The position numbers and the translations under genes are program-made. 64,000 nt of DNA from Calliphora vicina (lineage: Eukaryota > Arthropoda > Insecta > Diptera > Calliphoridae). This document shows, piece after piece, positions 35,245-46,633 of the stretch; position 1 is the first letter of the stretch; each line of letters begins with the position of its first letter. Where the stretch lies: positions 124,880,431 to 124,944,430 of the forward strand of contig NC_088781.1 in the NCBI RefSeq assembly GCF_958450345.1, in the 5' to 3' direction. The notes below the pieces were generated by a model. That model was not told where the DNA came from and did no database searches. It worked only from the letters and a program-made list of their open reading frames with translations.

Positions 35245-36420
35245 ATCTATATCTGGTCATAAATTTTTTATTAAAAAAAATGTTTACAAAATTTTAAAAA
35301 ATTAATTTTTTAAAAATATAATTTTGGAAAAAAAATTAAAATTTTCTTTTCTGAGGGGGGTGGAATAGAAATTCAGAGGGGGTGAAATAGGAAATAAGAA
35401 ATCAAAGAAAAATTTAGAACAAATTTAAATTTTCAAATCGTTGACCTGGATCCTCGCCTGGCTCATGATGAATATACAAGATAGAATTGAGAAAAAGTTC
35501 TGTATGTAAAGCAGGTGATGTGGGCCCACCCTAATGTATATATAGATAGAATAAAACATAATATAAACATTTTTACTATAGAATAAAAGCTATGCTATTT
35601 TTTATTATGGAAAAAATTATTTTATTTGTTTCAAAAATTTCCTTTTTTCAAAGTTTAATTTTTCCACACCAACTCTCTCTTTACGAAATGACTACACATA
35701 CATTATACTACTCCTATTAGTCCATTTGTTTAATTAGTTTCCAAAACCAAAAAGCAATAACAAACAACTTTCTGCCTTTATCAACACCTAATTAAAGTGA
35801 GGAGGAAAAGAGACAAAAAATAATCACAACGAAATATGAAAATTAAAAACTCCATTTTGTTAATACAATAAAGAGTTAAAATAAAACAAACAGCAACAAC
35901 GAAAAATCAAATATGTACAACAACATTTTAATGTTCATTTTCTAAATTATTTAATACCAAAAACAACAACAACAACAAAATGCATATTGTATAAAATTAC
36001 CGTTTTTATTTTCAATTATTGGGCCTGATCAGGCTGTTGTCAATTTCCATAATGTTGAAAAGTTGTTGGGTGGCGATGAGGATGGTGGGGAACTAAACGT
36101 TAGGATGGCATCATGATGAGGTCGGTGGTTATGTGGTGGTTTTATTCGCTGATAATTAGATAAAAGGTATTGCAAGACCACACCTAAAAATTGTTTTTCA
36201 CGCACTCAACAAAAAATGCAATTTAGTTAATTTTTGCATAAAATATATGCGGCGTATAGAATAATGTGCTGTGCTGCATTCAATAATGCGACACATTTTA
36301 AAGGAGTTGTTTTTTTTTTCTCCCCTTTTTTGGACAGCAAGGTGGAGAGACAGTTTAATATTGAATTTTTATGGGTGCTATTTTGGATGTGGGAAATATC
36401 AAATATGTATAGAAAAAAGT
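35245..36420. other. Intron sequence with a repeat fragment
   Basis: 35340-35530 is the inverted relative of 1440-1590 (GAGGGGGTGAAATAGG, TAGAACAAATTTAAATT) and ends with GGGCCCACCCTAATG, similar to the AGGGTGGCCC ends elsewhere. 35540-36420 is unassigned. The frame at 36234-36425 shows no motif. Confidence 0.35.
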
Positions 36421-37465
36421 TTTAAGAGAAAATTTTTTTTAGATTGTTAGAAATTTTCTATAGATTAAGATAAATTTTCTTTAAAAAAGTTTGAGAAATT
36501 TTTCTATAGAAAAAAGTTTCTCTCAAATTGACACAAAATTTTTCTATAGAAAAAAGTTTTTTCTCAAATTGAGACAAATTTTTCTATAGAAAAAAGTTTT
36601 TCTCAAAAGTTGAGACAAATTTTTCTATAGAAAAAAGTTTTTCTCAAATTGAGACAAATTTTTCTATAAAAAAAAGTTTTTCTCAAAAGTTGAGACAAAT
36701 TTTTCTATAGAAAAAACTCTCTCAAATTGAGACAAATTTTTCTATAGAAAAAACTCTCTCAAATTGAGACAAATTTTTCTATAGAAAAAACTCTCTCAAA
36801 TTGAGACAAATTTTTCTATAGAAAAAACTCTCTAAAATTGAGACAAATTTTTCTATAGAAAAAACTCTCTCAAATTGAGACAAATTTTTCTATAGAAAAA
36901 ACTCTCTCAAATTGAGACAAATTTTTCTATAGAAAAAACTCTCTCAAATTGAGACAAATTTTTCTATAGAAAAAACTCTCTCAAATTGAGACAAATTTTT
37001 CTATAGAAAAAACTCTCTCAAATTGAGACAAATCTTTCTATAGAAAAAACTCTCTCAAATTGAGACAAATTTTTCTATAGAAAAAACTCTCTCAAATTGA
37101 GACAAATTTTTCTATAGAAAATAGCTTCTCTCAAATAAATACAAATTTTCTATAGAAAAAAGCTTCTCCCTATAGAAAAATTTATCTCTTTGAAAAAGTT
37201 TCTTTCAGAAATTTTCTACAGAAAAAGATCTCTCAGATTGTGAGAATTTCCCCATAGACAAAATTTCTTTAACCTTACAAGAAATTTCTCTATAGAAAAA
37301 TTATATCAGAATGAGAAAAAAATTATCTCTCAAATTGAGAGAAAATTTCTATAGAGAAATGTTTCTCCGAGATTGAGAAACTATTTTGAGTAGTAGAAAG
37401 ATTCTCTCAAATTGACAGAAATTTTTCTACAGAAAAAGATTTCTCTTAGACTGATAAACTTTTTA
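36421..37465. repeat. 37-bp tandem array built on a 16-bp palindrome
   Basis: The core (about 36710-37115) repeats a 37-bp unit almost exactly: AAAAAACTCTCTCAAATTGA then GACAAATTTTTCTATAG. Each unit contains the perfect palindrome TTTTTCTATAGAAAAA and the near-palindrome CTCAAATTGAG. Left (36421-36710) and right (37115-37465) margins hold progressively degenerate or longer units, with a TTTTTCTC block on the left. About 11 core units plus some 10 degenerate ones. Confidence 0.92.
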
Positions 37466-39520
37466 TAGAAACATTTTTTACTCTTTAGGCAAAGTAATAT
37501 TTTTACTACTATTTAAAAAAATTAAGGAACAAAAAGTAGTAGATTTAATATTTTTTTAAATTGTTTCAAATTCATCAAATATCCACATCAAATAAGAAAA
37601 ATATGTTGAATTAACGAAAAATATATAAATTTAATAATTTTAGGCATATTATGAAAAAGTAGTATATTTACTACTATTTTAATATATAATGAATATACGA
37701 AATTATTACCAAAAATTTGTATGACAAGCTTGAATTAACTATAAATATGAATATTGGCTGTTTTTATAAGACTTTAAAAAAGTAGTAGATTTACTACTAT
37801 TTTAAAAATTAATGGCTATGTTAAATTATTACCAAAAATTACTAGTATAAGCTTAAATAAACTATAAATACAAGTTTTTGACATTTTGCATACATTTTTA
37901 AAAAAGTAGTAGATTTACTACTTTTTAAAATATTAAAAAATATATAAAATTATAGTTAAAATATAGCATTAGGAGCATGAATTGACTTAAAATATATAAG
38001 TTTGCAGTTTTCCTATCATTTTAAAATAAGTAGTAGATTTACTACTATTTTAAAAATTAATAACTATGTTAAATTATTACCAAAAAATACTAGTACAAAC
38101 TTAAATTAACTATAAATACAAATTTTTGACATTTTGCTTACATTTTTAAAAAAGTAGTAGATTTACTACTTTTTAAAATATTAAAAAATACATATAATTA
38201 TAGCTAAAATATAACATTATGAGCAAGAATTAACAAAATATATATAAATTTGCAGTTTCCCTATTATTTTGAAAAAGTAGTAGATTTACTACTTATTTAC
38301 AAAATAATAACTATGTAAAATTATTACCAAAAAATACTAGTACTAACCTAAATTAACTATAAGTACAAGTTTTTAACATTTTACTTACATTTTTAAAAAA
38401 GTAGTAGATTTACTACTTTTTAAAATATTAAAAAATATATAAAATTACAGCCAAAATATAGCATTATTAGCAAGTATTAACTAAAAATATATAAATTTTC
38501 AGTTTCCCTATCATTTTGAAAAAGTAGTAGATTTACTACTATTTTAAAAATGAATGACTATATTAAATTATTACCAAAAAATACTAGTACAAACATAAAT
38601 TAACTATAAATACAAGTTTTTGACATTTTGTTTACATTTTTAAAAAAGTAGTAGATTTACTCCTTTTTTACAAATTAATAACTATGTAAAATTATTACCA
38701 CAAAATACTAGTACAAGTAGTAGATTTAATACTTTTTAAAATATTAAAAAATATATAAAATTATAGCCAATAAATTGCAATAAGAGCATGAATTAACTAA
38801 AAATATATAAATTTGCAGTTTCCCTATCATTTTGAAAAAGTAGTAGATTTACTACTATTTTAAAAATTAATGACTATGTTAAATTATTACCAAAAAATAC
38901 TAGACAAACTCAAATTAATTATAAATACAAGTTTTTGACATTTTGCTTACATTTTTAAAAAAGTAGTAGATTTACTACTTTTTCAAATATTAAAAGATAT
39001 ATAAAGTTATAGCCAAAAATGCTATATTCTGAGCAAGATTAACTAAAAATAAATAAATTTGCAGTATTCCTATCATTTTGAAAAAAAGTAGTAGATTTAC
39101 TACTATTTTAATAAATATGGAATATATAAAATTATGGGCAGAAATTGTTATTATAAGCTTGAGTTACTATTAATTCAAATTCATTTTACTTACGTTTTAA
39201 AAAAGTAGTAGATTTACTACTTTTAAAAAATGATGGATAATATAAAATTATAGTCAAAGAATAGCATTATTTGCATGAATTAACTAAAAATATATAAATT
39301 TGGAGTTTTCCAATCATTTTGAAAAAGTAGTAGATCTACTACTATTTTAATAAATATGGAATATATAAAATTATGGGCAGAAATTGTTATTACAAGCTTG
39401 ATTTACTATTAATTTAAATTTGGTTAATTCTACTAACATTTTAAAAAAGTAGTAGATTTAATACTTTTTTAAAAATTATGGAAAATATAAAATTATAGCC
39501 AAGGAATTTATATAAGCTTA
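37466..39520. repeat. Palindrome-centred satellite, about 123-bp monomers in 247-bp dimers
   Basis: AAAAAGTAGTAGATTTACTACTTTTT (split here: arms AAAAAGTAGTA and TACTACTTTTT around loop GATT) recurs at about 37783, 37905, 38029, 38155, 38277, 38400, 38525, 38646, 38838, 38963, 39086, 39205, 39326 and 39450. Two spacer types alternate: one with AAATTATTACCAAAAAATACTAG, one with AAAATTATAGCCAAAATATAGC. So the real repeat is a dimer. One core (39326) is the fully palindromic GTAGTAGATCTACTAC. Confidence 0.9.
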
Positions 39521-39830
39521 AAAACACTTTAGAAAATCCAGTTCTGATTTCTTACATTTTAGTCTTTTGGTCCTAGATTCTAAAAACATTTTGCTTTTAT
39601 ATGATTCAATTTAGTTTCATTTTTATTATTAAATTTTAAAATAAAGAATCCAAATTTAAATCTTTGTTTTACCTTATTCCACAACAATGACCACCTTTGA
39701 CTTTGTCTGTTTATTTATTGTAAGCAATCCGCTTAAACCACCACCTTTAAATTCGAATACAATCATAAATATTGAAAATAAAAGTTAAAACCTACCCCAA
39801 CCATACGAAACAAGGACGTTCATATGCATA

Positions 39831-41132
39831 TAAGGAGTGAGATCGAAAAATTCTTAACACACGTTTTTCATTACATTTTTTAACCCAAGTATTATTTGAA
39901 TTTTTTTTTGATCAAGTTACCTTTGAAAAACATGTCAGTTATTATGTGTAATGTCAATTATATTAATTTTTTTGTTAATCTGATTAAAATGAGTGACCAG
40001 AAAAAAGTGCGTACTGAAATTATTAAATATTTTCAACAAAACCCAACTTGGTCTTACAAAAAGTTGGCCAAGCATACAAAGGTCTGCCGTCAAACTGTTT
40101 CCAATGTTATTAAACAGTACCGGGAGAACTTGTCAGTTGATAGAAAACCTGGTTCAGGTAGAAGGAATGGTCCACATGATGTTTCTAAAGCCAAAAAAAT
40201 AGAACGCATTTTCAAAAGAGCTCCCAACACATCCGGTAGGAAAGCAGCCCGGTTAGCTCAGTGCTCGGACTATTTGGTACGAAAAGTTAAAGCTAATGCA
40301 GGTTTAAAAACATACAAGGCTCAAAAAGTTCCTGACAGGAACGCTACTAAAAATTTAGAGGCCAAAAACAGAGCACGGAAATTGAAGTCAAGTTTTATAA
40401 AAAAATATTCTTGCTGCATAATGGATGACGAAACGTATGTTCTGGCAGATTTTTCGCAACTTCCAGGTCAAAAATTTTATGTTGCTGATGCTCGAGGGAA
40501 TGTTGAAGAAAAGTTTAGGACCCAAAAGCAGACAAAATTTCCCAGAAAGTTCTTGGTATGGCAAGCAATATGCAGTTGCGGCAAAAGAAGCCACTCATTT
40601 GTTACAACGGGCTCTATAAATACCGAAATTTACATCAAGGAATGTTTACAAAAAAGGCTGCTTCCATTCATAAGACTTCATAATGTGTCCACTTATTTTT
40701 GGCCTGACTTGGCATCCTGTCACTATGGCAAACAAGCCCTTGAGTGGTACATGAACAATAATGTGGTATTTGTACCAAGAGAGGCAAATCCTCCAAACTG
40801 CCCGGAGCTAAGGCCAGTGGAGAGATATTGGGCTCTTGTTAAAAGAGAATTGAAGAGTACAAAAAAGGTGTCCAAAAGTGTGGTAGATTTTAAACGGAGA
40901 TGGACTACATGTTCGAGCAAAGTGACAGAAAGCACTATAAAAACGTTAATGGAAGGGTTTCCGAAAAAGGTTCAAAATTTCATCACTAGTGATTAAAACT
41001 ATAAAAATAATTTTTTTTGTAAATTGTAATAATAATTTCAATCAAATAAAAAAAAAATTAAAGCTGTAAGTTTAGTGGTTTCTTTTTTATAAACATATAT
41101 GTATGTTAAGAATTTTTCGATCTCACTCCTTA
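39831..41132 (+). mobile_element. Complete DD37E Tc1/mariner-superfamily transposon
   Basis: The element is 39833-41130, 1298 bp, with TA on both sides (39831-39832, 41131-41132). The terminal inverted repeats are identical over 27 bp, starting AGGAGTGAGATCGAAAAATT. It contains one uninterrupted transposase gene. Intact ends and gene suggest a recent, perhaps still active insertion. A truncated relative is at 48371-48779. Confidence 0.92.
39989..40996 (+). CDS. DD37E transposase (IS630-Tc1-mariner superfamily)
   Basis: 335 residues from the start MSDQKKVRTEII; an in-frame ATG 31 codons upstream (39896) gives a hydrophobic, unlikely extension. The N-terminus holds two helix-turn-helix regions (about 9-50, NPTWSYKKLAKHTKVCRQTV, and 65-105) joined by GSGRRNGP. 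The catalytic triad appears to be D147 (in IMDDETY), D240 (in FWPDLASCHYG) and E278 (in ELRPVERYW). There are 37 residues between the last two, which is the DD37E arrangement first described from mosquitoes. A QAI-SCGKRS-type core strand precedes the second D. No stop or frameshift breaks the gene. Role: cuts and reinserts this element at TA sites. Confidence 0.9.
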   Translation: MSDQKKVRTEIIKYFQQNPTWSYKKLAKHTKVCRQTVSNVIKQYRENLSVDRKPGSGRRNGPHDVSKAKKIERIFKRAPNTSGRKAARLAQCSDYLVRKVKANAGLKTYKAQKVPDRNATKNLEAKNRARKLKSSFIKKYSCCIMDDETYVLADFSQLPGQKFYVADARGNVEEKFRTQKQTKFPRKFLVWQAICSCGKRSHSFVTTGSINTEIYIKECLQKRLLPFIRLHNVSTYFWPDLASCHYGKQALEWYMNNNVVFVPREANPPNCPELRPVERYWALVKRELKSTKKVSKSVVDFKRRWTTCSSKVTESTIKTLMEGFPKKVQNFITSD

Positions 41133-42369
41133 CATCCATATATACAAAATGAGTGTTTGCCAGTACGAGTCTATGACTCAATTGAATAATCACATAATCA
41201 TTCATGGTTTAATGTCCCAAACTAGAATGTTTTTCTTATTCAATTTGTAGAATGCAACCCTCTACTGGGAATTAAGGACATGGACTTTGTGCTGTTGGGT
41301 TGGTTTGAGTCATTTCTTTTGTTTTGTGTGTATTTTCAAATGGGACTCTTTGGAAAACAAAACAAAAAAAAAATAGCTTTAACATTTTGATATCTATGAA
41401 TAATAAATGGCTTGTTTATTTACTTTTTCCACTATATTTGTAAGTAAAACTATTTATCCTTTTTTTTTGAACAACATCCATCTAAAACAGAAAAGGGAAA
41501 TGAAAACATAACTTGAAATAGGAAATGATTTTCCATTATAAATTTCTCAATATGTATTTTTTGCGTTGCAGTTGTGCTCGTTTGTACTTTACGCATTCCA
41601 TCCCTCGCTAATGGTAGACACTCTCGTTGTTGTCGTCCTTGCTGCTGGTGATAGTGATGTTTGTGATGTGACTTTGTTTTTCCATTTTATGCCATTATTT
41701 GTTCATATGCCATGATGCCATACATGTTTTTAACTTCGATTTTCTTTTAGTTTGATGTTGTGTTGTGTTTTTTTTCCACTTAGAATCTAACCTAACATGC
41801 GTGTGTATCCTTTCTTTTTTTTGTTTGCCTTCCATATCCTTACGCATTTTCCTGTATTTATTTGCGTATGAGTGTACATTGCACTTTTTCAATGTTTTGC
41901 TTTTATTCCTTTTAGTTTAGTGTGTGCCTTGATTTCTAATTGAAAAAAAAGAAACGTACAAGAAACATTAGATGTCCATTTCAATATGGCCTTCGTTGTG
42001 TTTGATTATAACAAAAAAAAAAAACATGTATGTTGCCTTTTAGGTTTCTTTCTATTCGTTCATAATTTTTCTCTATTTCTCTCACATGCATTTCTAATTG
42101 CTATAACTGAATATTTCCCTTCATTCTATGACCTACCGTAAATTCTTAAAAAAAAAATACAAAACAATTATTAAAATTTTGAAAAAGAACTGTAAAAATA
42201 TCAACTGAAAAGAAAAATAAAACAAATTAGCAAAAAAGCTAATATTTCAATTTCTTAAATATCAAATTAAGAAATATTTTTTTTCTAAAATTAAAGTGTC
42301 AGCTACGGATTTGTTTGCAACTATATAAATAACTATAAATGATATCGTATAATCTTAGAATAAAGTTTA
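41133..42369. other. Intron sequence, nothing recognised
   Basis: More mixed-composition sequence (for example GTTGTTGTCGTCCTTGCTGC at about 41625), without a supported exon. It looks like unique intron DNA. Confidence 0.35.
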
Positions 42370-42895
42370 TTAACAGAGCTTTTTCCGTACTTTAGAAACA
42401 AAGTTCAGTAATTGAGCTTTTTCTAACGCTTTAGAAAAATCTTCAATAACTAAGCTTTTTTCTTTCTTTAGATAAAAAGTGTAGTAACTGAGCATTTTTT
42501 CTTCCTTAAAAAAAAACAGTTTTTTCTTTATATAAATAGAGCTTTTTCCTTACTTTAGAAACAAAGTTCACTAATTAAGCTTTTTTATTTTTTAGAAAAA
42601 AGTTCAGTAATTGTGCTGTTTTCTTAAATAGAAAAAACTTCAATAAAGGAGCTTTTTTCTTACTCCAGGGTAACTGTGCTTTTTTCTTACTTAAAAAAAC
42701 TGTATTTTTCTTTATATAAATAGAGCTTTTTTAGCTTTCAAGACTGGACTTTTTTCTTATTTTAGAAAAATTTAAAGAAATTGAGCTTCTTCCCTTACTT
42801 AAAAAAGTTCAATACATGAGCTTTTTTCTTTAGTAAAAAGTTTATAGAGAGCTTTCTATAAAAAAAATTAAAGCTCTGTAAACCTTAAAAAAAAT
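42370..42895. repeat. Degenerate GAGCTTTTTTC tandem array, about 55 bp
   Basis: Units of the form GAGCTTTTT-CTTACTTTAGAAA-AAAGTTCAGTAATT repeat about nine times. AGCTTTTTT and AAAAA(A)GTTC give each unit a loose hairpin character. Single units reappear inside the next array (44130-44230, 44630). Confidence 0.75.
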
Positions 42896-42989
42896 TAGTA
42901 GATCAACCATAATTTTAATGAGGAAAATTATCTCAACATGTTTAAAATGTTTTAATCTAATAGAATTTTAAATTTTTTAAAATTTTATT

Positions 42990-44560
42990 TAACTTTTAAA
43001 ATGGTAGTAGATTAACTACTTTTTTTAAAATGTGTTAAATATCAAGAATCTTGGAAATAAATAAGAAAAAAGTCTTTAACGATATTCATACAATGAAGTA
43101 AATGAAATTATATCCAAAAATTATCAAAAATTTTGCAGTTTTGCTAATATGTAGTTTGAAAAAGTAGTAGATTAACTACTATTTTTAAATTATGCAGTAT
43201 AAATTAGAAAATTTTTATTAAATAACTGAAATGAAAAAAAAAATGTTTTTTTTTAAAGTAACTACTTTTTTGAAATTTAAGAAATACATAAAATGTTTGA
43301 TATTGATTTAATGAATAACTAACATTGATTTAACGAAAAATATACAAATTTAGCAAATTTTCATACATTTAGAAAAAGTAGTATTTTTACTACTATTTTA
43401 ATTAATAAGAAATATAAAAATTATGGTCAAAAATTACACTTATAAGCATAAATTAACCATAATTAACAATTTTTGCAGTTTGGCTAAAATTTTTAAATAG
43501 TAGTAGATTAACTACTATTTTATAAAATGTGGTATAATTAAAATAAAATTGTCTCAATGGATTTAAAATAACTAAACTGTTTTTTTTGCATTATTTTTTT
43601 TAACTTTTAAACTTTTTCAAAAAAGGAGTAGATTAAATACTTTTTTAAAATGTTTGAAATTAGTCACATGTTAATTTTTCATAGCTTTAAAATAACTAAA
43701 ATAAAAAAAATTGGTAGTTTTTTTTAACTTTATTTTTTTTGAAAAAAAAGTAGTAGTTTAACTACTTTTTTGAAATTTAAGAAATACATAAAACGTTTGT
43801 TTTAAATGTAGTAACTAATCTTGAGTAGACGAAAAATATAAAAATTTCATACATTTAGAAAAAGTAGTATTTTTACTACTATTTTCATTAATAAGGTATA
43901 TAAAAAATTATGATCAAAAATTAATCTTAGAAGCATAAATTAACCATAATTAACAACTTTTGCAGTTTTGCTAAAATTTTAAAATAGTAGTAGATTAACT
44001 ACTATTTTATAAACTGTGGAATATTTAAAATAAAATAGTCTCAATTAATTTAAAATAACTAAACGGTTATTTTGCATTACTTTTTTTTTTCTTTTTTTTT
44101 TAAATGTTTGAAATTTATCAAATTGTAATTTTTTCTTTCTTAAGAAAAAATTCAATAACTGAGCTTATTTTCTTAATTAAAGAAGTAATAAAACTTAGCT
44201 TTTTTTCCTATTTGAGAAAAAGTTACAAAATCTGAAAAAAAATTCTGTTGAAAAAGTAGTAGTTTAACTACTTTTTTGAAATTAAAGAAATACATAAAAC
44301 GTTTGTTTTAAATGTAGTAACTAATCTTGAGTAGACGAAAAATATACAAATTTAGCAAATTTTCATACATTTAGAAAATGTAGTATTTTTACTACTATTT
44401 TAATAACTAAGGAATATAGAAAATATGGCCCAAAAATACTCGTTAAGCATAAATTAAACAATTTTTGAATTTTGGCTAACATTTTAAAATAGTAGTAGAT
44501 TAACTACTATTTTATAAAATGTGGAATATTTCAAATTAAATAGTCTCAATGGACTTTAAA
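42990..44560. repeat. Second GTAGTA...TACTAC palindrome array
   Basis: Cores occur at about 43012, 43160, 43377, 43498, 43626, 43749, 43862, 43984, 44255, 44378 and 44491, mostly 110-150 bp apart. The arms are conserved but the loop varies: AGATTA, TTTT and AGTTTA. Related by core to 37466-39520; the spacers differ. A block at 43749-44050 is near-duplicated at 44255-44540. Confidence 0.85.
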
Positions 44561-45635
44561 TAACGAAACTGTTTTTTTTTGCATTATTTTTAACTTTTTT
44601 TAAGTTTTTTTTGTACTATAGACAAAAGTTAAGCAATTGAGCTTTTACTTACCAAAGAAAAAAACAAGCGAAATTATCTCCTATATCTATATTTGAAGTT
44701 CTTGTGAAATATTATTCATTATAAATGTTCACTTACATCCTGCATTTATCAATTGTTCTCCCCAAAAATGATGCATTAAAATTTTTTGGTTTTCAAAAAA
44801 AAAAAAACATCAGCAACGAAAAAAAAAGAATTTACATAAAAATTATATAGAAAACCTCATGAAAATTATACAACCTTTTACTGCAAAAAAAAAATACTAA
44901 CCACATTTTACATTTCAAAATTATATTTGCATTCGTATGCACAACATCATCATCATCGGCAACCTATCCAGAAAAAAAAATCACTCAAGGAAAAAAAAAG
45001 TATAAATTTTCAACAAAAATTGAACACATTGATTATTTTTGTTGTTGCTGCTGCGTTTCATTTTCAGAATATCACGGATACGTTGCACAGATACACACCG
45101 CACACACACACAGAGAGATGAATATGAAAATAAAATGCGTAAAGGTAGCAATGAAATAAAGTGATGGGTTTTGGATTGGGTGGCTCTGGCTGGCTGTGTA
45201 TCCATCCAACCCAGTTCATATAAATCCTGAGTACAGGAAAATGCGTGAGTATAAATGCAAACAAACAACATTTAACACAGGCCGCCGACAACAGCAACAA
45301 CAACTGCAAACAACATGTTGGAAAGAGAGAAAAACGTCAACGACACACAAATGAATTGTATACTAAAAATCGTAAAAATAGAGGAAAAGCACAGGCAAAA
45401 TGTCGAAGTTCTATGAGTAAGAACTCTATACCAGATACAAATGTACACAGGATACTTCTGTTGTAGTTTTTTTTCTGGTCTTTTTTGGTTTTGTTTCAGT
45501 TTTTTTTTTTATATATTGCAACATGATTATTGTGCAGGCATTCATAATACGAGCTACGTACCACAGTGAGACTATGGTGCTGCATGTGGTATGTAGGGGG
45601 GCGAGTAGGAAATATTTTTAGTTTTACTCCATTTG
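44561..45635. other. Intron sequence with short microsatellites
   Basis: Contains CATCATCATC (44946), CACACACACACAGAGAGA (about 45098-45118) and a CAACAGCAACAACAACTGC run (45290). Overlapping frames on both strands are explained by these low-complexity stretches. Nothing is called as a gene. Confidence 0.4.
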
Positions 45636-46230
45636 TTTCAGCTATTTTTTTTACTATAGAAAAAAGCTCATTCGAAAAAAGCTCTATGGCAGAGCTTTCT
45701 TTATACTAAGGAAAACAGATCTGTGCTAGAGCTTTATTTCTACTATAGATAAAAGCTCTGTGACAGATCATTCTTTCTACTATAAAAAGCTCTATGACAA
45801 AGCTTTATTTCTACTTTCTTTCTTGTATGGACACAGCTTTCTATCTAATATATTAAAAAGTATATATAAATATAGGTCTAAAATTGGCCGAGTAGGAAAT
45901 ATTTTCGTTTTACTCCATTTGTTTCAGCTATTTTCCTATAGAAAACAAGTCTGTGCCAGAGCTTTCTTTCTTCAATAGGAAAATGCTATGTGACAATGCA
46001 AGCATTATTTGAACTAAAGAAAAATGATATGTGCTTGAGCTTTATTTCTACTAAAGAAAAAAGCTCTGTGCTAGATCTTTCTTTCTACTATAAAAAGCTC
46101 TACGACATAGCTTTCTTTCTTCTATAGACAGAGCTTTCTTTCTATAATAGTAAAAAGCTCAGTTATTGAGCTACCCTTTACTACAAAAACAAGCTCAGTT
46201 CTTGAGCTTTCGTTCATTTCCCACTGACCT
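45636..46230. repeat. AGAGCTTTCTTTCTACTATAG tandem array
   Basis: Units of about 50-65 bp: AGAGCTTTCTTTCTACTATA then GAAAAAAGCTCTGTG(A/C)(C/T)AG. The start and end of each unit (AGCTTT/AAAGCT) are inverted, so each unit can fold. About nine degenerate units. The same AGCTTTTT theme as 42370-42895. Confidence 0.7.
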
Positions 46231-46350
46231 TTTATACCTACAGTCTAGGCTCTCAAAAATCCAAATGAAAATTCGATATATGATGGAAACATCAACTACA
46301 ATACACTACACAATTCATGCACATTTATGTATGTACTATATATATGTATG

Positions 46351-46370
46351 TATATTAGGATGGCCCTTAT
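46351..46370. mobile_element. Left end of a possible composite element ending at about 50457
   Basis: TAGGATGGCCCTTATTTTG here is inverted to CAAAATAAGGGCCACCTTAA at 50437-50456 (two mismatches). Similar single ends are at 15215 and 35515. The 4.1 kb between them holds relics of at least four other elements. Target duplication not clear. Confidence 0.4.
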
Positions 46371-46492
46371 TTTGCACTTCAATGCTCATGTGCTTCATGT
46401 GCTCTGCTGAAATTAGGGAACTTGTTCCCGAAACCCTTAGTTTTTTACGCAACACACGTTCTTCGGCAAGGGCATATTAATTCGTTGACGAC

Positions 46493-46633
46493 TGGACAGT
46501 GGATCGCACAACACATTACAGGGAAAATTCTTTAATTGTTCGAACTGTCCGTATGAGGAATAATCTTCCTCCTGAAGTCTTTCCTGTCACTATCAATATA
46601 TGAAAATTCAAATCAACTCTCCACAAACACTAA
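46493..46633 (+). pseudogene. Non-LTR retrotransposon reverse-transcriptase C-terminal relic
   Basis: Forward frame: WTVDRTTHYRENSLIVRTVR then MRNNLPPEVFPVTINI, a stop, then KFKSTLHKH. The pattern Y-R-x-x-S-x-x-x-R-T-V-R-x-(W)N-x-L-P followed by F-K-x-x-L is the usual C-terminal tail of insect non-LTR reverse transcriptases. It is degraded, with the conserved W replaced by R and one internal stop. Confidence 0.6.

Noticed and set aside
36710..37115. CRISPR-like regular array
   Set aside because: All 37 bp repeat with no variable spacers, in a eukaryotic genome; it is a satellite.
40388..40594. Minus-strand frames opposite the DD37E transposase
   Set aside because: Shadows of the transposase gene.
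44927..45309. Overlapping frames on both strands near 45 kb
   Set aside because: They arise from CA, GA and CAA microsatellites and have no recognisable domain.
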